From Elizabethkingia occulta (GTDB lineage Bacteria; Bacteroidota; Bacteroidia; Flavobacteriales; Weeksellaceae), in contig NZ_MAHX01000017.1 of the NCBI RefSeq assembly GCF_002023715.1, positions 1-64,000 of the forward strand: a DNA stretch of 64,000 nt, written 5' to 3'. The position numbers and the translations under genes are program-made. Numbering within the stretch: the first letter of the stretch is position 1; each line of letters starts with the position of its first letter. This document shows, piece by piece, positions 27,024-35,894 of this stretch. A model generated the notes under the pieces. The model did no database searches and had not been told where the DNA came from. It was given only the letters and a program-made list of their open reading frames with translations.

Positions 27024-28388
27024 CTATACAACACCTTGTGCAAGCATAGCTTCTGCTACTTTCACAAATCCGGCAATGTTAGCTCCTTTTACATAGTTTA
27101 CATAACCATCTTCATCTTTACCATAGTCTCTACAAGCTTTGTGGATACCAATCATGATTTCTTTCAGACGAGCATCTACTTCTTCAGAAGACCAGTTAAG
27201 ACGTAAAGAGTTCTGAGTCATTTCAAGACCAGAAGTTGCAACACCACCAGCATTAGACGCTTTACCAGGAGAGAACAATACTTTGTTATCCAGGAAGTAG
27301 TTAATAGCATCTAGAGTAGAAGGCATGTTAGCAGCTTCAGTTACACAGATACATCCATTAGCTACAAGGTTTTGAGCGTCTTCTAAATCTAACTCATTCT
27401 GTGTTGCAGAAGGAATAGCAACATCACATTTTACTTCCCATGGTCTCTTACCAGCAACAAATGTTGCAGAAGGATATTTCTTAGCATAATCTTCAGCTCT
27501 GTTGTTTCCGGAAGCACGAAGTTCTAATAAATAGTCGATTTTATCCCCAGAAATTCCTTCCGGATCATAAATGTATCCATCAGGTCCCGATAAAGTTACT
27601 GCTTTACCTCCTAATTGATCAATTTTCTTAATTACACCCCATGCTACGTTACCGAATCCTGAAACAGCAAAGGTTTTACCGCTAATGCTTTCGCCAACAG
27701 TTTTTAGCATCTGCTCGCAGAAATATACTACACCATATCCTGTAGCTTCGGGACGGATAAGTGAACCTCCGTATGCAAGTCCTTTTCCGGTAAGTACACC
27801 GGTAAATTCGTTTCTTATTTTTTTATACTGACCAAATAGGTAACCGATTTCTCTTGCACCAACACCTATATCTCCCGCTGGAACGTCGGTATCTGGTCCG
27901 ATATGTTTACAAAGTTCTGTCATGAAAGCCTGACAGAAACGCATAATTTCATTGTCAGATTTTCCGCTTGGATCGAAATCTGCACCACCTTTTCCTCCAC
28001 CCATTGGAAGAGTTGTTAAGCTGTTTTTGAATACTTGTTCAAATGCTAGGAACTTTAGTACACTTAGATTAACTGTAGGGTGGAAACGTAACCCTCCTTT
28101 ATATGGTCCGATTGCAGAATTCATCTGAATTCTGAAACCTCTGTTTACCTGGATTTCTCCTTTATCATCAAACCATGGAACACGGAAAATAATTACTCTT
28201 TCTGGTTCAGCCATTCTTTCCAATAGCTTGAATCCTTTGTACTGATCTTTTGAAAGAATGAACGGAATCACCGTTACTGCTACTTCACGTACGGCTTGGA
28301 TAAACTCTGGTTCATTAGGGTTTTTGGCTTCAATATAAGCCATAAAGCGGTCAATTTCCTGTTGTACTTCTGCACTAAATTGTTCCAT
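27024..28388 (-). CDS. gdhA: NADP-type glutamate dehydrogenase
   Basis: Reductive amination of 2-oxoglutarate to glutamate in the cytoplasm. Signature segments are GPYKGGLRFHPTVN, the catalytic-lysine loop LPMGGGKGGADFDP, the DVPAGDIGVGAREIGYL block and the Rossmann GFGNVAWG. Length 454 aa fits the hexameric NADP class (GdhA). Monocistronic. Confidence 0.94.
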   Translation of the reverse strand: MEQFSAEVQQEIDRFMAYIEAKNPNEPEFIQAVREVAVTVIPFILSKDQYKGFKLLERMAEPERVIIFRVPWFDDKGEIQVNRGFRIQMNSAIGPYKGGLRFHPTVNLSVLKFLAFEQVFKNSLTTLPMGGGKGGADFDPSGKSDNEIMRFCQAFMTELCKHIGPDTDVPAGDIGVGAREIGYLFGQYKKIRNEFTGVLTGKGLAYGGSLIRPEATGYGVVYFCEQMLKTVGESISGKTFAVSGFGNVAWGVIKKIDQLGGKAVTLSGPDGYIYDPEGISGDKIDYLLELRASGNNRAEDYAKKYPSATFVAGKRPWEVKCDVAIPSATQNELDLEDAQNLVANGCICVTEAANMPSTLDAINYFLDNKVLFSPGKASNAGGVATSGLEMTQNSLRLNWSSEEVDARLKEIMIGIHKACRDYGKDEDGYVNYVKGANIAGFVKVAEAMLAQGVV

Positions 28389-28573
28389 TAGAATTTGATT
28401 TTTGTCCGAACAAAGTTAAAATTTTTCCCATATCTACCAAGGAATATTTTGAATTTCAGTAAAATTTAAAAAAAATACGGGTTTGTTTTAAAAATTTTAC
28501 AATTTACTTTTGTTTGTTAGAAAGTTTCATTCTTTATTCATTAAATAATATAATATTAAGAAATTGTTAATTC

Positions 28574-29683
28574 TCAGCTTGGGAAATATTGTCTCCCGGA
28601 AGAGGCTTTAATGTACCCCAAAAGTTCCAGATCCAATATTATGGGTAGAATTTTATAAACAGGAAGAGATACTTTTTCGGCAATTTCATCCGGATTTATA
28701 TTAGGATAATCCGCAATAGCGGATAGGATCAGTTGTTGCTCCGATGTAAGGTTTGTGGGGATCTCTTTTTTATGAAATAACGGGAGTTGTTCCACAGACT
28801 TGGTAGCAAGACCAAGATAGTCAATCGTATCAGAAACGGAAACAATAATTCTTGCTTTGCTTTGCGAGATCAAAAGATTGCATCCTTGGCTGTACTTATC
28901 TTCAATGGGCCCCGGAAGAGCCAGTACTTCGCGGTTATATATATTGGCATAATTAGCTGTGCTTACAGAGCCTCCGCCATAAGCCGTTTCTGTTATGATT
29001 GTGGAGGGTGATATACCAGCAATAATTCTGTTTCTTTGGATAAAGCTTTCTCTTATCGGTGGCTGTGATGAATTGAATTCAGTAAAAAGACAGCCGTTGA
29101 GTTCCATGATTTTATCAGCTAATTTTCTGTTTTTATCAGGATACAGCATATGAAAACCATGTGCTAGTACTGCGACAGTGGGAATGTTGTTTTTTAAAGA
29201 TTCTTCATGTGTACAAGTGTCTGTGCCTATGGCAAGTCCACTTACTGTTTGGATATTGTTATCTTTTAGAGAATACAAAAGTTCGATGATAAACTCTTTT
29301 CCGTACTTCGAGCTTTTTCTTGTGCCTACGATGCTAATATTTGTCCTGTGGTGGTCAAATTTTCCTTTCTGATAGAGTATAGCCGGTGTGTCATCACACT
29401 GATATAATAATTCCGGGAAATTTCCCTGATGAGAAAGTAGGATCTGAATGTTATTCTTATAGCAGAACTCTAGTTCTCTTTCTGCAAATTGTAAATGGGA
29501 ATCTTTCCCTATGTCTTCCACTATTTTGTTTCCGATACCATACAATTTGACAAGTTCACGTCGGGGAAGGCTCCACGCTTCTTTTGCTGAACCAATTGTG
29601 GTAACTATTTTCTTGAAGTGTAAATCACCGATTTGCGGGCAATGTCTTAGTGCTATAGAATAAAGATGTTCTTCGGAAAACAT
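28574..29683 (-). CDS. dprA: DNA-processing protein DprA
   Basis: DprA binds incoming single-stranded DNA during natural transformation and loads RecA. The 369-aa protein has an N-terminal SAM/HhH-like part, the Rossmann-like core with SIVGTRKSSKYG, VSGLAIGTDT, and NRIIAGIS (the conserved RNRxIAGLS block), and a C-terminal winged-helix DML1-like domain (YPNINPDEIAEKV). Its presence suggests transformation capacity, which is relevant because comM 3 kb away is disrupted. Confidence 0.92.
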   Translation of the reverse strand: MFSEEHLYSIALRHCPQIGDLHFKKIVTTIGSAKEAWSLPRRELVKLYGIGNKIVEDIGKDSHLQFAERELEFCYKNNIQILLSHQGNFPELLYQCDDTPAILYQKGKFDHHRTNISIVGTRKSSKYGKEFIIELLYSLKDNNIQTVSGLAIGTDTCTHEESLKNNIPTVAVLAHGFHMLYPDKNRKLADKIMELNGCLFTEFNSSQPPIRESFIQRNRIIAGISPSTIITETAYGGGSVSTANYANIYNREVLALPGPIEDKYSQGCNLLISQSKARIIVSVSDTIDYLGLATKSVEQLPLFHKKEIPTNLTSEQQLILSAIADYPNINPDEIAEKVSLPVYKILPIILDLELLGYIKASSGRQYFPS

Positions 29684-29720
29684 TTCAAATGTATTTCCTT
29701 AAAAATAAGAAAATTATTAA

Positions 29721-30488
29721 TTATTTATTTCTTATTTCATCTAAGAAATCCCAAATATCTTCTTTTTTTCTGTAAGGTAGTTCTCTGAAGTCTTCCGGGT
29801 TTTCCTGAATATATTTTTGCCAAAGAATATCATCTTTTTCGTTGTAGTACTCAGGATATTCCCAAATGAATTTTTTCCTTTTTTCTCCCTTATCTTTATA
29901 GATGAATGCCATAATAACTCCTATAACTGCTCCGGATAAATGGGATTGCCAGGAAATCCGGCTTGGCTCACTTAGAGTGAAGAGAAGCTCTTCGGGAATC
30001 ATTCCCCAGATCATACTACCATAATAAAGGGCTACTATAAGCGATACCGTTAATAGTTTTAGGTTCCATCGAATAACACCGCTGGCAAAGAGAAAGAATG
30101 CCAATACATATATAACACCACTGGCACCAATAATACAAGAGGTATAGGTCTGGTGGTCGAATAAATTAATTGATGGTGTCATCCAAACTGCTAAACCGGA
30201 AAATAACCAGCCATAAAGCATGACTCTATCAGCTACGGATCCATAAAACTGGTAAAGTAACGAGCTTAGTACAACCAAAGGTAAAGAGTTGCCTAGTATA
30301 TGCTCCCAACTGCCATGTAAGAAAGGAGAAAAGAAAATACCTTTAAGGCCAGAAGGAACCAATGGTATAATTGCACCATCACAACCTTCGATCAGTCCAA
30401 GGTTCTGTACGAGAAACCCTAACCATATTGCGGCTAAAAAAAGTAAAGGCATAATAATCGCCTTTGGATGTATAACTCCTTTGAACAT
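29721..30488 (-). CDS. Rhomboid-family intramembrane serine protease
   Basis: A 255-aa membrane protein with about six helices. The catalytic Ser123 lies in GASGVIY and the catalytic His183 in SHLSGAVIG. The loop HGSWEHILGNSLPL carries the conserved H-x-N element. It ends in a cytoplasmic acidic/basic tail of about 60 residues. Rhomboids cleave membrane proteins within or near transmembrane segments; the substrate is unknown. Confidence 0.88.
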   Translation of the reverse strand: MFKGVIHPKAIIMPLLFLAAIWLGFLVQNLGLIEGCDGAIIPLVPSGLKGIFFSPFLHGSWEHILGNSLPLVVLSSLLYQFYGSVADRVMLYGWLFSGLAVWMTPSINLFDHQTYTSCIIGASGVIYVLAFFLFASGVIRWNLKLLTVSLIVALYYGSMIWGMIPEELLFTLSEPSRISWQSHLSGAVIGVIMAFIYKDKGEKRKKFIWEYPEYYNEKDDILWQKYIQENPEDFRELPYRKKEDIWDFLDEIRNK

Positions 30489-30655
30489 AATGTGAAAGTG
30501 CGCAAAAGTTTTGCCATACTATTTACGATTTATTTTTGGCATCTTTTGACATAAATTGAGTGTTTATTAGTTTTTAAATAGTCCTAGAGGTGACAAAATT
30601 TCTTTTTTTATAAAGAAGTTGTATTTTTGAAGGAATTTTAAAAAGATTGGAAAAA

Positions 30656-31777
30656 ATGAATAGGGTTTTAATAGGTACGTTGTTCTTCTTTGTTATGTTG
30701 GTTTCTGCTCAACATGCAAAAACAAAAGCTGTTATCGATTCTATTAATCAGGCTAAATGGAAAGAAAATAGCGTAAACGTTGATAGTCTTTCCAATTTCA
30801 GCATGGTGAAAATTCCAAGAATAAAAATAGATACTATTATTATTCAGCAGCCTGTAGTTATAGGAGCCCTGACAGAGCCAATTCCGGTAACTCCTTACCA
30901 GATTATGAAGTCTCCAAGTCTCAGGAGATGGTATGTATATGGGCAAAATAATGTCTTGTTCAATCAGGCAGCTTTTTCCAATTGGAATGCAGGTGGAAAT
31001 AATAATGTCGGGATAAATGCTAAAGTAAATTATAGCCTGATTTATAAAAAAGGAAGACACTTTCTCGATAATAACTTTCAGTTAGGTTACGGACTTGTAT
31101 CTTCTAAAGGGCAGTCTTCCAGAAAGACAGATGACTACATCAATATCATGTCTAACTATGGTTATGACCTTAGGAAGAATTATTACCTGTCTGCCGGTAT
31201 CCAGTTTCTTTCACAGTTCTCTCCGGGATATAATTATTCTGCAACACCAGAACCGGTTTATAATGACAGAATATCAAAGTTTATGGCTCCGGGCTATCTG
31301 AATATAGGTCTCGGTATCTCTTACAATCCGAAAGAGAATTTTCAGGTGATATTCCGTCCGGCAACAGGAAGGTTTACTTTTGTTCTAGATCCTAAACTTC
31401 AGGTAGCAGGTAACTATGGCTTGGAAAGAAATGGGCAAAGTGTAAGAACGGAATTTGGTGCACTGGCAAACATTATGTATAAAGTTCAGGTTATGAAGGA
31501 TCTTAGCTTTACTAACCAACTTAACCTTTTTTCCAGTTATACAAGCCACCCGGAACGTGTTGATATCGCTTATACAGGTGTAGTTAATATTAAATTCAAT
31601 AAATTTATTTCTACTATTATATCTGTTGACTTATTGTATGATCATGATCAGATACAAAAACTACAGCTAAAACAGACCTTAGGAGTAGGTATTTCTTATA
31701 ATCTCGGTTTACAAGCAGAGGACAGACCTGATGGTAAAAAATTCATCAAACCTTTTGGAACTGGAGTAAGAGGGTAA
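30656..31777 (+). CDS. DUF3078 outer-membrane-associated protein
   Basis: A 373-aa protein from ATG 30656 (a TTG three codons upstream is less likely). A signal peptide ends in VSAQ. The body has the DUF3078 pattern with LRRWYVYGQNNVLFNQAAFS and NWNAGGNNNVGI, followed by beta-strand-rich sequence. The family is confined to Bacteroidetes and predicted to be in the outer membrane; its function is unknown. A TATTTTTG box at 30622-30629 may be its -7 element. Confidence 0.85.
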   Translation: MNRVLIGTLFFFVMLVSAQHAKTKAVIDSINQAKWKENSVNVDSLSNFSMVKIPRIKIDTIIIQQPVVIGALTEPIPVTPYQIMKSPSLRRWYVYGQNNVLFNQAAFSNWNAGGNNNVGINAKVNYSLIYKKGRHFLDNNFQLGYGLVSSKGQSSRKTDDYINIMSNYGYDLRKNYYLSAGIQFLSQFSPGYNYSATPEPVYNDRISKFMAPGYLNIGLGISYNPKENFQVIFRPATGRFTFVLDPKLQVAGNYGLERNGQSVRTEFGALANIMYKVQVMKDLSFTNQLNLFSSYTSHPERVDIAYTGVVNIKFNKFISTIISVDLLYDHDQIQKLQLKQTLGVGISYNLGLQAEDRPDGKKFIKPFGTGVRG

Positions 31778-31783
31778 TCACGT

Positions 31784-32479
31784 TCAGACGCTCCAAAATT
31801 CCCGATCCAGACTTCTGTATTGTATGGCTTCCGAAATGTGAACTGTAGACAGATTATGAGAACCCTCAAGATCGGCAATCGTTCTGGCAACCTTTAGTAT
31901 CCTGTCGTAGGCTCTGGCAGAAAGGTTTAATTTTTCCATAGCTGTTTTCAGTAACTTCAGAGATGTTTCATTGAGTTCACAGAATTGTTCTATTTCTTTT
32001 GCACCCATTTGTGCATTGTAATTTATGTTTAGTTCAGTAAATCTGTCGGACTGAAGCTTTCGGGCATTAATAACGCGTTGACGAATTTCAGAGCTGGATT
32101 CTCCTTTCTTTTTGTCAGAAAGTTGTTCAAAATCTACTTTGTCAACTTCTATATGAATATCAATACGATCCAGTAAGGGCCCTGATATCTTGTTCATATA
32201 CCTTTGCATTTCGAAAGTTGAGGAAGTATTGTTGGGATCGTCAGGGAAATAGCCTGACGGACTTGGATTCATAGAGGCAACTAACATAAAACTTGCAGGG
32301 TAGTTCACAGTAAACTTTGCTCTGGATATATTAACCTCACGATCTTCGAGAGGCTGTCGCATCACTTCCAGTACACTGCGTTTAAATTCAGGCATTTCAT
32401 CCAAAAATAGTACACCATTATGCGCAAGCGAAATTTCTCCGGGCTGTGGATAGCTGCCACCGCCTACAAGAGCGACATC
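31784..32479 (-). pseudogene. comM: comM (YifB-type Mg-chelatase/helicase), C-terminal half, cut by the island
   Basis: About 230 codons beginning at DVALVGGGSYPQPG and including LFLDEMPEF (Walker B), MRQPLEDR, PASFMLVASMNPSPSGYF, RIDIHIEV and the terminal Mg_chelatase_C helices. This is the second half of ComM. The frame continues upstream into island DNA to an ATG at 32653, giving a chimeric 289-aa frame with about 58 foreign residues before the junction at 32475-32479. Together with the part at 46204-47045 it makes about 510 codons, the normal ComM length. Walker A is in the other half, so activity should be lost. Confidence 0.93.
32475..32479. other. attL core (left integration junction)
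   Basis: Shared core ACATC. The left flank is comM (encoding VALVGGG on the minus strand); the right flank is element DNA starting AGTAGTTATTTTGAATGT, which forms the right arm of the reconstructed attP dyad. Confidence 0.8.
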
Positions 32480-32784
32480 AGTAGTTATTTTGAATGTGGG
32501 GGTATAATTAAATATTTCTATATTAAAAATATTTGTAAATACCAAATTTAAACTGTTAAAATTTGCGTATGTCGTTTTTTTTTCGTATATTTGCATTATT
32601 ATTTCTGTTTTTGACAAACAGAATATTTTCTCAGAGTTTAATATTTCTTTCAAAGTTTTTTACTTAATAAATATATTCTATGTTGTGTTATTAACATAAT
32701 AGAAATATAGATTATTAAATACTGTTTATTCCAAAGTTCCATATTATATATTCAAAGTTAGCTGGTTAATTTACTAAATCACTA

Positions 32785-32925
32785 TTAGGAATCTATAGAG
32801 AAGTCTCCTTAAAGGCTAGCAACCGAGAGACCTTTCTCCACGGTGCTTCACGAAGCTTATTTCAGTTTCAATGATTCGAGAGCATGTCCTCTACAATAAA
32901 AGGACTAAAGCTATGGCTTTGGGAG
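32785..32925 (+). ncRNA. Candidate structured RNA or cis-regulatory leader upstream of the primase-like gene
   Basis: A run of short perfect hairpins: GCTTC/GAAGC (32844-32855), GTCCT/AGGAC (32886-32905) and AAAGC/GCTTT (32907-32920). Upstream, GTCTC near 32803 can pair with GAGAC near 32826, and CTAGCAACC then ACGGTGCTTC resembles part of an S-box core. The usual S-box 5' half is missing, so I do not call it a SAM riboswitch. The block ends about 75 bp before the gene start at 33000. Confidence 0.4.
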
Positions 32926-32999
32926 GCTTTTCTATTGATTCTTTTATACACATCCTTACGGTAATCGTTGGGATTTTTCATTTAAAATAAACATATAGT

Positions 33000-34298
33000 A
33001 TGATAAATAAAATAGAAAGCTGTAAGAAAAGGCAAATCACGGATTCATTTCAGAATATAGGAGACGTTGTAAAGTTCATTAAGAATCCTCCTTCAGAACA
33101 TATTAAATTGGTAAATCATGCCAGAACATTAGAACGAAATTCTGAAGAATACAAGAATATTAAAATCAATAGAATGCCTGCTGTTTCAGTAGGCTTTAAT
33201 TTTGCAAATGGTTATATTAAAGGGAGTAATATGTCTTCTCCAACAGGCTATTTATATATAGATGTCGATGGGTATACTGAGGAAGATTTTGAGATTAATA
33301 CCAGCTATGTTTGTGCTTACTGGAGAAGCCTATCCAACACAGGGGTATCGATAGTTGTAAAAGTTGAGGGTTTAACCTCAGAGAACTTAAAAATAGCCAC
33401 TCATGAAGTAGCTAATATATTAGATATTCCATATGATGATAGGGCTGTATCCATTGATAGGCTTACAGTACTTACATATGATCCAAATGCCTATTATAAT
33501 GATAATACAGAGATTATTCCAATACAAGAGTTGTTGCCAGATGATACAGAAGCTATAGTAGACTCAACAAAAAGTACCCATTTCAATACTATTATTAAAG
33601 ATAATTTATTAGGGTATGAATGTAATGGGTCTAAATTGAGATTTAACAATTTAAATGAGCTATTGCAACCATTGGATATACAATTTGATGAGAATGGCTT
33701 CCATGATCTTGGAAAGGATAACAAACTGAAATATGCTCAAGTCTTTATTCCTTTTAAGGCTATCAATATTGGCAAAAGAGAGTCAATTTTAAAGAGTATT
33801 GCATGCCAGTTGGTAGCATTAAATAAGAATGCCCCCAAGGCCCTCACATTGAAATACTTACAAACAGTTAATGCTAAGGTTATGAGACCTCAATTATCAA
33901 GTACAGAAGTCAATACAACATTAAATAAGGTGTATAATAAAAGGAAAGATATACAGCCTAAGTTAAATGCAAGCAGAAGATTTATCTATGATAGTTCCAA
34001 GAATCTAACTACAACTGAGAAAAGACAGCTTAACGCAATACAGATGGGAAAAGATAAGGTCGATAAAACAAAACAAGAATTACTAACGGTGATGAAAAAT
34101 TGGGATATTAAACAATATGGTAAAATGACAATAGACAAGATCAAAAAAGTTACTGGTAAAAATAAAAAGACTGTTCAAAAGTATTATACCGATTTGAAAA
34201 AGTATTTAAAAGAGATGACTCTCCCTCCTTTAGCTATTTCAAGCTGTCAAATGGAAGTTTCTTTACTGAAATCAACTCAGAATACATTTCGTTCATAG
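33000..34298 (+). CDS. BT4734/VirE_N-like primase-type protein of the island
   Basis: A 432-aa protein. The region about 55-210 has the pattern of the BT4734-like (VirE N-terminal) domain common in Bacteroidetes mobile elements: MPAVSVGF, then PTGYLYIDVDG with paired aspartates Asp88 and Asp90, and LSNTGVSIVVKVEG. The D-x-D and the SxTG block resemble archaeo-eukaryotic primase folds, so a priming or replication-initiation role for the excised element is plausible. The last 80 residues are basic and look like a helix-turn-helix (KMTIDKIKKVTGKNKKTVQ). Residues about 192-210 are encoded by a DNA segment repeated twice elsewhere in the island. Confidence 0.7.
   Translation: MINKIESCKKRQITDSFQNIGDVVKFIKNPPSEHIKLVNHARTLERNSEEYKNIKINRMPAVSVGFNFANGYIKGSNMSSPTGYLYIDVDGYTEEDFEINTSYVCAYWRSLSNTGVSIVVKVEGLTSENLKIATHEVANILDIPYDDRAVSIDRLTVLTYDPNAYYNDNTEIIPIQELLPDDTEAIVDSTKSTHFNTIIKDNLLGYECNGSKLRFNNLNELLQPLDIQFDENGFHDLGKDNKLKYAQVFIPFKAINIGKRESILKSIACQLVALNKNAPKALTLKYLQTVNAKVMRPQLSSTEVNTTLNKVYNKRKDIQPKLNASRRFIYDSSKNLTTTEKRQLNAIQMGKDKVDKTKQELLTVMKNWDIKQYGKMTIDKIKKVTGKNKKTVQKYYTDLKKYLKEMTLPPLAISSCQMEVSLLKSTQNTFRS
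33573..33630 (+). repeat. 58-bp dyad repeat, copy A (inside the primase-like gene)
   Basis: The segment starts AGTACCCATTTCAATACT and ends ATGAATGTAATGGGT, encoding STHFNTIIK...LLGYECNG. Ends TACCCATT and AATGGGT can pair. Near-identical non-coding copies lie at 37749-37804 and 42610-42665. Confidence 0.85.
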
Positions 34299-34398
34299 AA
34301 GTGTTTATAAAGAGCTAAAATAAGCTTTTATGACTATCCTGAAAGTTGTATATTTGCTTCAAGTACATCAACGAAAAAAGAGATAAGCTTTTGCTTTT

Positions 34399-34544
34399 GT
34401 AATACGAATCGGCAAAATTCAAAATTGACACAAAATGCAAACAGTTTAGCTCCTTGCTATTATATGGCGAGGGCTTCCTGTTTTATGTGTCAAGGCTTTG
34501 CCGAGCCTGTATTACTAAAGCGTGGAAAGTTCCTCGCTTTTTTT
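34399..34544 (+). ncRNA. Long imperfect hairpin with terminator (candidate structured RNA)
   Basis: Three nested arms face each other: GTAATAC (34399-34405) with GTATTAC (34509-34515), CGGCAAA (34410-34416) with TTTGCCG (34497-34503), and TTGACACAAAA (34425-34435) with TTTTATGTGTCAA (34481-34493). A terminator-like hairpin AAAGCG.GGA/TCC.CGCTTT (34517-34540) plus T-run follows. The roughly 290-bp gap it fills between 34298 and 34591 has no convincing gene. It could be a small RNA, an attenuator for the lipoprotein genes, or a DNA site such as a transfer origin. Confidence 0.5.
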
Positions 34545-34590
34545 ATTGGTATTCTATCAATTGTTATGATTAACCAATAATACATAGAAT

Positions 34591-34977
34591 ATGGCAAGAT
34601 TTTCATTCTCCCTACTTCTCTTCCTATCGATGGGCATTATGATTAACGCTCAAAGAAATAGGACTGGCTGGATTGATCCCACAGATCAGGACTTCACACT
34701 CAGAGCATTAACCAATAAGCAGAACCAGTATAACAATAACAAAAGAGCCTTTCAGGTAATGATGGATGGTGTTAACAGAAAGCTGGATTTCATCATTAAC
34801 AACAACATACAGTTTCCAGAGAAGCATGACGAGTATATCCGAAAACAGTTAAGGGATATTGAAACCTCATCTGTACGAACTGATTTCTCTTCTACAGAAG
34901 CTACTCGTGGTTGGGTAAACTACCTGAGAGGATTTATGGATTATCTGGATAAACTCATTGCTACCTATGGGAACTAA
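34591..34977 (+). CDS. Small secreted helical protein of the island cargo
   Basis: A 128-aa protein with signal peptide (MARFSFSLLLFLSMGIMINAQ). The mature part is rich in Asn, Lys and Arg and appears helical (NKQNQYNNNKRAFQVMM, IRKQLRDIETSS). It starts with RNRTGWIDPTDQDF. I do not recognise a family. It overlaps the downstream lipoprotein gene and belongs to a cargo run (34591-35831) preceding the CDC-like gene. Confidence 0.65.
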   Translation: MARFSFSLLLFLSMGIMINAQRNRTGWIDPTDQDFTLRALTNKQNQYNNNKRAFQVMMDGVNRKLDFIINNNIQFPEKHDEYIRKQLRDIETSSVRTDFSSTEATRGWVNYLRGFMDYLDKLIATYGN

Positions 34978-35530
34978 GATATTATACTACTGCTCTATAG
35001 CTCTGGTAATGCTTTCTTGTGAACAGCCGAAAAATAAAGCTATAGATAACAAATCTAATGAGAATTCAAACGATTCTATAGTGTGTAATAGGAACTGGCA
35101 AGATCATAAGGTAACACTTGATGAAAAGATTATTGGAGACTGGTATGAGGTACGAGACGAGAGGTATTATAAAATGTCTGAGTTTCCTGATCTGTCAATT
35201 GGTAGAACTACTACTGGAAAAGGACTCAGTTTTAAATATCTGGACGGGACAAAGGAGAAATTCAATGTGGATCGTACCGATGAGTATACCTACAAGACTT
35301 CTGGAAATGAACTAAGGCTTTATTCAATCTTTACCTATCCACAATCTACTAATAGAGAGATTGGTGAAAAGATGTCGGTAAAAGTTGAATTAGATGATAA
35401 TGGAAATATGATTGTTTCAACCTTTAGTCTTTTCAGTATAGATAGCATTGGAAATGAAATGACTGATGATGAACTAAGTGAGTACTTTACTAAGAATGGC
35501 TCTGTAAAGTATTATAAAAGAAAACTATAA
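34967..35530 (+). CDS. Uncharacterised lipoprotein of the island cargo
   Basis: A 187-aa protein from ATG 34967 (chosen over a TTG 9 bp upstream), with lipobox ending VMLSC and acidic sequence after it. The remainder looks beta-rich, with alternating FKYLDGTKEKFNV and ELRLYSIF, a pattern of small beta-sandwich or lipocalin-like lipoproteins. No family is recognised. It overlaps the preceding gene by 11 bp, so they are translationally coupled. Confidence 0.65.
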   Translation: MGTKILYYCSIALVMLSCEQPKNKAIDNKSNENSNDSIVCNRNWQDHKVTLDEKIIGDWYEVRDERYYKMSEFPDLSIGRTTTGKGLSFKYLDGTKEKFNVDRTDEYTYKTSGNELRLYSIFTYPQSTNREIGEKMSVKVELDDNGNMIVSTFSLFSIDSIGNEMTDDELSEYFTKNGSVKYYKRKL

Positions 35531-35549
35531 CAATTTAAATTTCAACAAT

Positions 35550-35831
35550 ATGAAAAACATGTATTTATCCTTAGGGATCGCTATTCTTTCCTTATCATCT
35601 TGTGGAGCATATGTAAGGAGTATCTCAGGAACAACAAAGGGAAACCTCATCAAAACAGTTGCTCTCGAACAAGGTTGTCCAGAAGACAAAGTTAGAATCA
35701 TTGATGAAGTTAGAGCATCAGCTTCTGCAACTTATTATCTGGATGCCTGTGGTAAGAAAGTAATCTATAAGCAACAAGGGTTCTATTTTATAGAGGCATC
35801 TCAAGCAAAGGAATCTAAGACGGTTTTGTAA
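35550..35831 (+). CDS. Small lipoprotein with CP/CG motifs
   Basis: A 93-aa lipoprotein (lipobox LSSC at Cys18) with a mature domain containing EQGCPEDKVRIIDE and TYYLDACGKKVIY. Short Flavobacterial lipoproteins with this GCPxDK...YxLDACGKxxxY layout are familiar but uncharacterised; the two cysteines may form a disulfide. It lies 19 bp after the previous lipoprotein and is followed by a terminator. Confidence 0.68.
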   Translation: MKNMYLSLGIAILSLSSCGAYVRSISGTTKGNLIKTVALEQGCPEDKVRIIDEVRASASATYYLDACGKKVIYKQQGFYFIEASQAKESKTVL

Positions 35832-35861
35832 GCAATAAAGATTCTATTATCATAAAAGATT

Positions 35862-35894
35862 AGCCTTTGTCAATCTTGGCAAAGGTTATTTTCT
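35862..35894 (+). terminator. Terminator after the 34.6-35.8 kb cargo operon
   Basis: A 9-bp stem CCTTTGTCA/TGGCAAAGG with one G-T pair and 4-nt loop is followed by TTATTTTCTTT. Confidence 0.65.

Noticed and set aside
32785-32860. A SAM-I (S-box) riboswitch
   Set aside because: The AGCAACC and ACGGTGCT fragments fit, but the kink-turn 5' half is missing and the downstream gene is not in methionine metabolism.
34299-34590. A retron or reverse-transcriptase RNA from the long hairpin
   Set aside because: No reverse transcriptase gene is present in the window.
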